A stretch of DNA of 55,219 nucleotides from Zygnema cylindricum (lineage: Eukaryota > Streptophyta > Zygnematophyceae > Zygnematales > Zygnemataceae), in contig JBBHKE010001031.1 of assembly GCA_037447655.1 (NCBI GenBank), positions 1 to 55,219 on the forward strand, written 5' to 3'. Each line of letters opens with the position of its first letter. Position 1 is the first letter of the stretch. The notes beneath the pieces are model-generated. The model worked only from the letters and a program-made list of their open reading frames with translations, did no database searches and was not told the origin of the DNA. A program made the translations under genes and the position numbers. Positions 45,094 to 53,955 of the stretch are shown piece by piece.

Positions 45094-47697
45094 TTACAGA
45101 AACGTGGAAGACACGGTGTGTTGCGACAGAGGAAACAAGTCCTTCCCGGCAAACGGTGAGGTCCATTCTTGACCAGAAGTAGCCGTACCAGAATTAGCGT
45201 TTCCGTCCATCCTGGCCAAAGAAGCCAAAGGCCATCCAGTTCCTCCAGCTGTTGACCCTCCCCAAAGATCGTATCCTCGATCTCCTCCCACTCCTCCCAC
45301 TCCTCCCACTCCACTACTGCTACTATTACTGATACCGGCTGACATCACCTGTCCACTCATTCCTTGTTCTCCACCTGAACTGCCTACAATCCCACTATTC
45401 CCAATAGTGACACTAGCCAAACCAGCTCCGGCACTCCAAAGACCCATGGAACCTAAAGAATGTTGCGATATTCCCGAAGTTCCCGATATACTCCAGTCTA
45501 CTGATTGCAAATTTTCACCTGAACTCATGCTCCAATCAACGGCCGAAAAGCTCGCAGAGGCACCGCCACCTGTCCCCCATCCGGACAAAAGACCGGTAGT
45601 AGAGGGAAGTGGAGACAAAACGCCATTTCGGACCGAATTCTGGACAGAATTCTGGACTGAATTTTGGACCAAATTATGAACCGAATTTGGGACAGAATTT
45701 GGAACAGTAATTGCTCGAGGGAGACCTTGTAAAGCAGGACTAGGAACCATAGATTCGGATCTCGAAGAAGGCCAGCCAGAGTTAGTAGTCCGAGAACTAA
45801 CAATCCTGTTGTTAATTTGTTGCGATTGAGATGGAATAGAATTTGTTGCCATTGAGACTGGAGGCACAACAGTATTAGACGGCGATTGCACTACTCCTAC
45901 TCCTCCTCCACCGAGAGGTTGATCCTGGGCTTTTCCGGGCCTCACAAATCCTCCTACTTTCCAGAATTGATCCACTACTGGTCCATCATTTACAGGCGGT
46001 TGGGGATACATACTACCAACTGGGTTATGAGTTAGGTTCCCATTTCCTAATCCTGTACCAGTCAAAGGTAACCCTAAGGCACTCGCGGGTGAAGTTGATG
46101 GTAAAGCAGCTGTTTGAGGGGATTGCTGTGAACCTGTAGACGACCTCTGTTGTAAAGACAACTGTGAGTTTCCCAACACTCCTGCCTGAGCTCGCAAAGA
46201 GGGAGAGGTTCCCGCAACTCCTGTAGGACGAGAAGTCTGGTTAGGAATAGGTCGAACATCTGGTACTGGCCGAGGAGTAGGGTAAGGTTGTTGGGAAGAG
46301 CCCTGTGGAAGCCACTGACCAGAAGGAGATGTTCCAGTAGACATGGTTGTTAATCTCCCTTCTGATCCAATAGATAAGCCCTGTAAACCTGCCTCCAAAG
46401 CCCCATTCTGATGCATAAAACCTGCTCTCTCTCTCTCTGTACCTCTGCTACTACTAGCCGGTCCTTCAGAAGAAACCTGAGGATGTCGAGGAGTGTTCCC
46501 ATTCGCAGACATCCCAATCCCAGCTTGAGGAATTTGCCATCGAGCTTGTCCTCCTCCCCCTCCACCTTGACCCGCACTATCACTATTACCCGCTTTCCTC
46601 ATTTCTTGAAGTGCCTGAGAAAGGCCACTATTCCGATATTGTTGTTGCACTCCATTTGCTCCTCGCATGTTATGCATACCTGTACTCCCTTGCATACTCG
46701 TCGGTCCATTGATATGGTTGCCAGCTGTTCCATGACCGTTTGGAAAATCCGTACCCCGTCCTAAATGGCCAAAATGTCCCGGACTCACCCCGGGACTCAT
46801 CCCTGGGCTCGCTGCGGGACTTGAACCAGGACTTGCAGTATCAGGAGGAGTGGCCACACCCAAAGGATGACGATCCCTAAGGATAGTAGCTGCTTTATCT
46901 AGATCACCTTCCGATGTTACAACAGCTCTTTCCACCTCCGATCGAGCGTATCCATACCGTATCTCCATTTCCGCCATTCTTGCAAGCTCTTCCCCTATAT
47001 CTAATTTTAGTGTTCCATTTGCTGCGCGTTCCTCTTTTGCAGAGCTTTCTGTGCTCTCCACGAGCCAAACAACTGACCTCTCAATATGACCATCGTTACA
47101 AATCAATGCCATTGTCGCTCGGTCTTTCGGAAAACCCATGGCTACCAGCTGTACCGCTAACACCTCCAGTTTCCTTGCTGTCAAAAACCCGATACACTTA
47201 TCTCTCAGCTCTTGCGCTCGCCTTTCCTTCTGACGCTGATGCTTCTTTTCATTCTTTGCTCGCATCTTATCCCTCTTCTCAGCCAAACTTGGTGTTCCTG
47301 TCAAAGTGTCTACCACTCGACTAGTAGCACCACCATTCCGATCCTTCAAACCTCCGCCTTGCTGGTCCTCTGACTCTCCAGAACAGCTGCCATTGTTGGA
47401 GACTGAGTCATACTCCTGTACAAGAGTACTGCCCTCCTCACCTTCGTCAAAAGACCTGTATCTACCATTTGGATGCTGGGCTGATGGATCTGAAGCTCCT
47501 GGCGCTGCATCCAGACTATGAAATGTCCCCGAGAGAGGGTTATAAGCACTTGCTGGAAGACCTGCCCCTGCTCCTACACCAGGCACATGGCGTCCTGCAG
47601 GTTTCCATGGCTCCTTCATGCCAGTTGTCCGTTCCGTTGGCCCTTTCGGAACTGAACCTCCAATGCGCTGCTTGCTGCCCGGCGCGCTCATAGACAT
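45094..47697 (-). CDS. Protein with two UBA domains, plant type, complete
   Basis: 867 residues in one uninterrupted exon, ATG at 47695-47697, stop at 45094. Order: Ser/Gly-rich head; a basic helix around 138-166 (EKRDKMRAKNEKKHQRQKER); a UBA domain about 168-215 (VLAVQLVAMGFPKDRATMAL, DGHIERSVVWLVES); a second UBA-like helical bundle about 233-276 (RMAEMEIRYGYARSEVERAV, DLDKAATILRD); then about 590 low-complexity residues rich in Ser, Gly, Gln, Asn and Pro. UBA domains bind ubiquitin; plant relatives are annotated as UBA/EF1B-type proteins without a firm role. On the sense strand CTTTTCAG and CTCAG lie just before the ATG, so a 5' UTR intron is likely. The first codons are copied in the tandem units upstream. 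Confidence 0.9.
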   Translation of the reverse strand: MSMSAPGSKQRIGGSVPKGPTERTTGMKEPWKPAGRHVPGVGAGAGLPASAYNPLSGTFHSLDAAPGASDPSAQHPNGRYRSFDEGEEGSTLVQEYDSVSNNGSCSGESEDQQGGGLKDRNGGATSRVVDTLTGTPSLAEKRDKMRAKNEKKHQRQKERRAQELRDKCIGFLTARKLEVLAVQLVAMGFPKDRATMALICNDGHIERSVVWLVESTESSAKEERAANGTLKLDIGEELARMAEMEIRYGYARSEVERAVVTSEGDLDKAATILRDRHPLGVATPPDTASPGSSPAASPGMSPGVSPGHFGHLGRGTDFPNGHGTAGNHINGPTSMQGSTGMHNMRGANGVQQQYRNSGLSQALQEMRKAGNSDSAGQGGGGGGQARWQIPQAGIGMSANGNTPRHPQVSSEGPASSSRGTERERAGFMHQNGALEAGLQGLSIGSEGRLTTMSTGTSPSGQWLPQGSSQQPYPTPRPVPDVRPIPNQTSRPTGVAGTSPSLRAQAGVLGNSQLSLQQRSSTGSQQSPQTAALPSTSPASALGLPLTGTGLGNGNLTHNPVGSMYPQPPVNDGPVVDQFWKVGGFVRPGKAQDQPLGGGGVGVVQSPSNTVVPPVSMATNSIPSQSQQINNRIVSSRTTNSGWPSSRSESMVPSPALQGLPRAITVPNSVPNSVHNLVQNSVQNSVQNSVRNGVLSPLPSTTGLLSGWGTGGGASASFSAVDWSMSSGENLQSVDWSISGTSGISQHSLGSMGLWSAGAGLASVTIGNSGIVGSSGGEQGMSGQVMSAGISNSSSSGVGGVGGVGGDRGYDLWGGSTAGGTGWPLASLARMDGNANSGTATSGQEWTSPFAGKDLFPLSQHTVSSTFL

Positions 47698-48030
47698 GGT
47701 AGACTCTCTTTGCCTGAGACTGAAAAGTAGAAAGAAATTGAAAAGCTCTGAAACGGAGTGAAAACGGAAGAGTGGACATAGAATAGGAGAAAAACAGAAG
47801 TGTACTCATAGACACGGTAAACTCTCTTTGCCAGAGACCGCAAAATAGAAAGAAAAATGGAGTAAAAACGAAAGAGTGGACATAGAATAGGAGAGAAACA
47901 GAATGGTGCACTCATAGACACGGTAGACTCTCATTGCCTGAGACTGCAGCATAGAAAGAAATTGAAAAACTGTGAAACGGAGAATCGGAAGAACAGAGAA
48001 ACGGACATAGACAGAGAGAGAAAGGAAAGG
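47686..48030 (-). repeat. Three tandem units spanning the start of the UBA-domain gene
   Basis: Units begin at about 47698, 47816 and 47922 (GGTAGACTCTC, GGTAAACTCTC, GGTAGACTCTC), spaced 118 and 106 bp. Each repeats the ATGTCTATGAG start-codon area (the first ATG is GTG in the upstream units) with the presumed acceptor and pyrimidine tract. Confidence 0.88.
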
Positions 48031-48980
48031 GATGTACTGGAAGAGCTGAGAACAGGTTATGCTTAAACAGCTTCACTCCTCCAGCATCAAACAATAACTA
48101 ATTGATGAACTAGGTACAGTAAAAGAAAACATGAACAAACATACATACTCATGAACAGATAACACTACTCATTGATAATCATTAAGTGTCATTCACAGCC
48201 GTTAAGGACTGTTACTGAAAGCAGGCACATGAGACCACTTGCCTATGAATTCCGAAGTTCCTTTTTGTTTAAGAACGATACATACAAAAAATGGTGTAAA
48301 TTAAAGACATAACATGAGTATATCAGCCAAAAACCTAAATGCAATGAGCTATACAGCAAGAAACCTGCAACTCGGCTGTCATGGTCCTAAGAATTCCTCA
48401 AAGAATAAATTGGAAGAGCGACAAAACCCGGTGCAAGAACATAGAGTTCAATCTATTAGATGTTGCATCCGTTCCTAATAAACAACCACTTCCTACTTTA
48501 ATTTGGAAAAAAAAAAAAAAATCACAGAGACCTCAGGACACAGAATCGCAAGCAGATGAGGTTCTTACCTTTAACAGAATCCAAGGAAACCTTTAGAAAC
48601 CAAGACCGTGTTTCAAAAACCAAACCTAACCTGCAAAAACAATTGTAAATATTATAAGAGCCCGCTATTGTGTAAAGAAATAAAGCTTAGTTTCAGGTTC
48701 TTTCAACAAAATCGTCCGTTAAAATCGTAACAGAAAGCTCGAAAACATCAACACTGACAAAAAGTGGTTCAAAAAGTTACCAAAGAGCAGCTCCCGATCT
48801 TCAGTTGCGTCGTACAGGGTGACTATATATGATCTGATATTTGTACTTTATAAAAAAACTCTTAAGGAAATTGGTGCAGGAAATGATAAAGTTGAAGAAG
48901 AAACGTGTAGCTGAGTACAGAAAATATTAGAAGACATGGACTGAGACGAATGGATGGTAAAAAATTAAGCATCCTCATCG
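48031..48980. other. Upstream region of the UBA-domain gene
   Basis: AT-rich. It probably holds the 5' UTR exon and promoter; CTTACCTTTAACAG at about 48567 could be a donor on the - strand, but I cannot fix the exon. Confidence 0.35.
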
Positions 48981-48989
48981 GTTGAGCTG

Positions 48990-50520
48990 AGGATTCGTAG
49001 AAGTTGATCCGATTCTACTTTTCAATATTCACAATTATGATGGATCCACAACCGTCAGCTTTGAATCGATCAACTATGAGTGGAAATACGAACTAGGCCT
49101 TTCGGGTTTACGGCTCTTGGTTTTTTCTGGATGTCCACTTGCAATAGTATCCGTCATCCAAGCATCATATTGGATTACCGGCGATCTGCTCGACATTGAT
49201 CAGATCTCTTTTATTAATTTATTGCGGGCAGAGAAACAACCACATTTATTGTGGGCTAGCCCAGATATGGAATTTCTGGACGGTCGTGTCATAGTACGGT
49301 TTAACGGTTAAACAAAACATTTTAGCGAAGTTTAGCGAGGAAAATGGTTAACGATCTAACTGACCGTCTAGTTCGACAATTCCTCATCTCCAAACCTTAT
49401 TTGCAGAGCAGCAAAAAAATATTTTTTTTACACGAAGTCACGTTATTGCGCCTTCTCCTGGGCGTGTGGTTTGAAGGGCATAGATTTTCCACATCATTGA
49501 CATTTTCGAAACCAATGATCTTTCTCGGGCAGATTATATAATTTTGAGTGAGAATTTATTGCCTTTCATTTAGTTTTTTGCTTTTGGCCATTTGGCGTTT
49601 TGTTGCCCAACAAAAAAGGCATTAATGGCAATTTCAAATTTTGTTTCTCAATTCTCGTGAAGCTTCGGAGTTATTAATAACGAGATTGTCGAGAAAACCA
49701 CGCTATTTTTTTAGTGATGAGCGTGTCGCATGTGGATGTCGATTATCCACCCGTTTATTCAATTCCAATGAATCGCGCAGGTCCAAAAAAAGATTTTCTT
49801 TATTTCGCGTAAAAGCAATGACGTTACAGGTGCAGTCGTTTGTGAGTCCATTTTGTTGTTCCAGTACAAACTGGATCTGTCGATCGATGATCCACCGTAT
49901 ACGGCTGCGATTGATTCGATCGGCATGTGATTTCTGGGTTCATCAGGATTGAAGACACGCTTCTCCAACGATTCTTTCGCGGCCGTAAAAAGCGGTGTCA
50001 ATCGTTCGGGTTGATTTGAGTTGGCTGTGGTAAGGACGGCCATCCTCGTTTTAAAATTTGGACGGCACAACGACACAGCGTGGCTAGAGATTGGCCGACT
50101 CAGCGAATTCAAGCCGAGAATAGCGCGGAATACCGTAGCCAGAAAAAGCCAAGATCAACTTATGAAACTGGATTTCAATTTCAAACCATGCCACGTTGTA
50201 CGGTACAAACCGTACATTTTGAATGATTTAAGGACGCACATTTGCCCATGGCCATGGATGGGCAAACTTTGGTTTACATATCATCAGTGTGGGCCGCCTG
50301 TGGGCTGTGGCGACACTGCATTCTATCAACGGATCTGGAGCGTCAATCGGAAGTTCTGAAGTGCAATAAATGCATATTGTTTGTTCATGCATCGATTACG
50401 CCTTGGAATATTTCATGCAATTTTCAGATGTATCTCTGCCCTATGATACACGACAAAATCAGCCTCCAACAGTCAGTAAGTACGGTAATGAAACGGCTAT
50501 ATAGCGTGGCTGCAGACTAA
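48990..50520. other. Unrecognised ORF-bearing region
   Basis: Frames without recognisable domains. On + strand about 48997-49311 is open for about 105 codons (DPILLFNIHNYDG, WASPDMEFLDGRVIVRFNG) but has no ATG near its start; 50021-50359 and 50242-50520 are also open. On the - strand 49759-50112 is a 117-codon frame (NQPERLTPLFTAAKESLEKR, SIAAVYGGSSIDRS) with protein-like composition. It may be a decayed transposon or exons of an unknown gene; strand undecided. Confidence 0.35.
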
Positions 50521-50628
50521 CAGGCAGTCCAGATCAGTTTAGAACCGTGTTCTTACTCCGCTAACTACAGTGCGAGATTGTACTGTAATTTACTGGAATC
50601 TAATGTACGGCTGCTACATCGAACAGTA

Positions 50629-51164
50629 CACCGCGCATCGTTATTAGTGTCAAAGTTTAAATAGTGTGTAAGTAAATATACCGTCATTGACGCTAATTAA
50701 GAATTTGAAAATAGAAAAAAAAGGTTTATTCTAATTTCAGTGTTAACGCTAATTTGGAACAGCAAAAATGGAAAATTTTCTGTACAATTATATACATTAT
50801 TATAAGTTTCCGTACAAAATATAAAAAGTCGTACACCGTAGTGAAATTTAAACATCCGTACATGTCAGACTAATTTACGTGTCAGACCAATCCCATTTTT
50901 TAGCGCACGTTCCTATGCGTACGTGTCCGATTTAATTCATTTTTTGTAAAATTTTCATTTGCAAAAGTACATTTATGTACGGTCTGACATAGACCGTACA
51001 CCACGCTATTTAGATCTTATTGAACTTTAGTTCTTTACGCTATTTTGTACGGTACCTCAATTAACGTCAAGGAAAAATTAAAATCATGTATCCTATTTGA
51101 GGAAAAAAATCAAAATTTTAAGAACCCAAATTAGTGGCTTTGACACTAATAACGATGCGCGGTG
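50629..51164. mobile_element. TACACCG-family element A
   Basis: 536 bp between TA dinucleotides. Ends CACCGCGCATCGTTATTAG and CTAATAACGATGCGCGGTG; the G-C-A pattern differs from its neighbours but agrees between its own two ends. The interior holds a second inverted pair (TACATGTCAGAC / GTCTGACATAGACCGTAC) near 50850-51000, maybe a nested element. Confidence 0.85.
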
Positions 51165-51176
51165 TACAGTACTGTA

Positions 51177-51797
51177 CACCGCCAATCGCTATTAGCGTGT
51201 AGGTTTGATTAGTAGTGTTGGGTATCGGGTAGTTTCATATCGCGATAATTTCGATATTCGATATATTGAATATCGATCGAGCAGATTCCTCGATATATCG
51301 TACCGGGACCAACATAAATCATCGCGATATATATCGCAAAATTGCATATCCGTACTGTCAGAGTACGGAAAACCGTACGAAAAAGAGTACGGGGAATCGT
51401 ACGAAAAATGGGGGGGTTTTTGAAAAAATTGGTAAAATTTCCATTTTCGATATATCGTCGATACGATATATCGGCGATATATTGGCGATATATCGCGATA
51501 TATCGCGATGGTTTGAAATTCGATATATCGAAGCGATATATCGAATATTGGGTACATGAAATTCGATATATATCGAATATCGGCAATGGGTCCTCGATAC
51601 CCAACACTATTGATTAGCGTATACTATTATTTAGCGTGGTGTACGCTAATTGGGAATTTGGAAATTTTGGAAGAAATCGATTACTCTAATTAGGAATTAG
51701 GGCTTTTTTAGATAGTGTGGATAATTCTATTTGATAATAAAAACAAAAAAAAGCGGGACGGGATTAGCGTACACAACGCTAATAGCGATTGGCGGTG
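51177..51797. mobile_element. TACACCG-family element B (carries a hAT-like insertion)
   Basis: Ends CACCGCCAATCGCTATTAGC and GCTAATAGCGATTGGCGGTG, perfect inverses. Without the inserted 397 bp and one 8-bp duplication it is 216 bp, the same size as its relatives. It starts 12 bp after element A. Confidence 0.88.
51213..51609. mobile_element. Non-autonomous hAT-like element with 8-bp target duplication
   Basis: 397 bp. Terminal repeats TAGTGTTGGGTATCG on both ends (inverted), flanked by TTGATTAG at 51205-51212 and again at 51610-51617. The 8-bp duplication and TAGTG terminus are hAT features. The interior is packed with CGATATATCG-type palindromes, at least ten, and has no transposase frame. 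Confidence 0.92.
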
Positions 51798-51809
51798 TAC
51801 TGTACAGTA

Positions 51810-52347
51810 CACCGTGAATCGGTATTGGCGTAATGGACGCTATTTAAGGTACCTTTTTATTTCCCCAAATTCTTAAACAGCATAAATTATTCTGTTTTTT
51901 CTTTTACGCCATTTAGGGTTCTTTTCCAATTTTTATCATCTAAATAGAGTGTTGTACGGTCAGTTTCATACCGTACAAAAATGTACCTTTTAAGTGAGAA
52001 AGTATAATTAATGGGTTTTAGTAACCATGGACGCATGAGAATATGCGCTCTAAAAAGGGGATGCAATCGGGCTGTCAAAAATCACGTTCTCACATATTCG
52101 TCCCGTAACGCGTTTCGACCGTGTGAACGTATGATTTGTGTACGATTTGTCAGATTTTAAGCAGAACCTATATTAGTGTATACAAGTTTGGGCCGGGTGT
52201 TTATTTTTTTTTAAATCCAAATTAGTATAAGTAAATATCCAGTATGTATGTTTTTTTTTGAAAAAATCCAAATTCTCAATTAGCGTAAATAACGGTAATT
52301 GTTCCTACACGCTAAAGAAACCTTTACGCGAATAACGATTCACGGTT
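51810..52347. mobile_element. TACACCG-family element C
   Basis: 538 bp. Left CACCGTGAATCGGTATTGGC, right GCGAATAACGATTCACGGTT; the last base of the right end is T instead of G and a few pairs mismatch. Flanked by TA. It starts 12 bp after element B. Confidence 0.78.
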
Positions 52348-52379
52348 TACTGTACTGTACTGTACTGTAATGTACAGTA

Positions 52380-52596
52380 CACCGTCGATTGTATTTAGCG
52401 TGCATGCTTTTTTTTCTCTTAAAACGTCTTTTCTCCGTACATACATGTCGGATTGTGGATCTGACGGTTGCGATTGAAAGTTTGTGTTCTCAGCTTACGA
52501 ATGGCGGTCTTAAATTGAAAATTGGACAAATGTGTACGGAGAAAATATGTTTTAAGAGACAAAAAAAAACATACACGCTAAATACGATCGACGGTG
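52380..52596. mobile_element. TACACCG-family element D, long foldback
   Basis: 217 bp. Ends CACCGTCGATTGTATTTAGC and GCTAAATACGATCGACGGTG. Pairing continues inward (TCTCTTAAAAC with GTTTTAAGAGA, TTTTCTCCGTAC with GTACGGAGAAAA), leaving a central loop of roughly 100 bp or less. Between C and D is a short TACTG repeat (52348-52379). Confidence 0.88.
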
Positions 52597-52887
52597 TACT
52601 GTACCCTACCTGTACGAGACAGTCGTCTGAAATGCACACTTACTAAAAAATAAAAACGGCTACAATACTGCGGCTTTTCAAGACTTCAACAGTTATATGA
52701 TTTAACATCCTAGTAAAACTGACGCGGGTAAATTCACATGTACCCTGTATAATTTGAAATTTGAAATCCCAAATCTGATATTGAACTTCTTCAAGCTCTG
52801 TTGATCAAAAATTCCCACTCAAAACTTAAAAGATTGTTTTCTTCTCTCCTACCACTTTTGGACTTCTGCTGTCTCAATCCTCCAGCC

Positions 52888-53223
52888 ATGAGTGCAATCA
52901 TGCGTCACCTTTCCTCTCCCCTTCACCTCTATACAAATGTCACTCTCAATCCAACTAAGGTTGCTAGCCTGCCTCCCCTTTCTTTCTTCCCTTCCTTTAA
53001 AGGTCTTTCCTCCTCCTCCTCCTCTTCCTCTCCCTCTTCCTCTTCATTTTTGCAGAAGAGATTTCTGAGGAAGACACACACTTCTTCTTCGCAGTTTGTT
53101 TCAAAAAAATCGAGAAGTCAGTTGCTACAGCCAGAAGCTCAACGCAAAACGACAAATAGAGATGCGAACCTTGACGACCTTGCTGGAGCAATTTTTGAAC
53201 TCGCTGAAGATATTGCTGTAGAG
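52888..53223 (+). CDS. First exon of a probable plastid-targeted protein, rest outside window
   Basis: 112 codons from ATG to GAG, followed by a GTGATA donor. The start MSAIMRHLSSPLHLY and a long Ser run around 53007-53048, few acidic residues, then basic stretches look like a plastid transit peptide. The mature part begins near KTTNRDANLDDLAGAIFELAEDIAVE. I do not recognise the family. No later exon is visible to the end of the window, so the intron is at least 2 kb or the gene continues beyond. An upstream in-frame start at 52801 exists, but the ATG at 52888 suits a transit peptide better. Confidence 0.6.
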
Positions 53224-53734
53224 GTGATATTCTTGGCTAATTTTTGTCTCCGTATTTTTTTTTTTTGTTAATTGATTCTCCAGAAAATACAAGGAACGAA
53301 GAAACATAATGCTAAACCCTGAGGTACAGGTGGGGTCTAGAGGGACTTGAAGGATGTGCTATAAGAAACCCTTAAATATATGAAAACCTTAGAAGCCCTA
53401 AAGCCCTAAGAAACCTAAAAATTAAAAAAAAAATCCTGCTTGGTTTTTTCAGGTTTTACTCTGTATTTTATGTTTTGCCAGAGTCCTCTGACAGAATGAG
53501 GAATGGAATGGAGTCATAATGTTTAAAAAATATATGAAAACTCATGATGCCGTTACCCGTATCACATGTGTATTTAGCCCCTAAGTACGCGTTTAATACG
53601 GTATATCACTAATTTTGTTCTGGGAATAATTGCTTACCAAATCGTCCGACAATTTCAAGGGCCAAAGCTCAATAATTAAGTGTTTTGTCATTTGGAGGTG
53701 AAATGGCAAAAAAACAGGAACATAACCATTTATG

Positions 53735-53955
53735 TATGGGTATTAGTACGCTTTTAGAGTAAAGAAATTATTAGCTTGGGGTTTATATTAGTGTTATTAG
53801 TTGTAATTCAGTTTGAATAACGTAGCTGATTCTGAACCATTTAAATAATTAACGTTAAGAAAAAAAAATAGTGTCATTGATATTATTTTAGGTTAGAGGG
53901 GTTAAATTCAGGCGCAACAATATAGTGCCATTGACGTTAATAGTGATACACAGTG
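53735..53955. mobile_element. Decayed TACACCG-family element
   Basis: Shares GGGGTTTATATTAGTGTTAT with the copy at 21641-21859 and ends GATACACAGTG before TA. The left end is eroded. Confidence 0.5.

Larger units (their letters stand above)
38650..45301. repeat. Segmental duplication, copy 2
   Basis: Sister of about 29150-35209. Its left edge is inside a GA tract (38580-38650) that joins it to the tyrosinase-like block rather than to CYP38 exon 2. To the right it runs on into the intact UBA-domain gene. It has the empty transposon site at 39541, a longer 11-bp repeat and an extra segment at 41990-42637. Confidence 0.93.
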
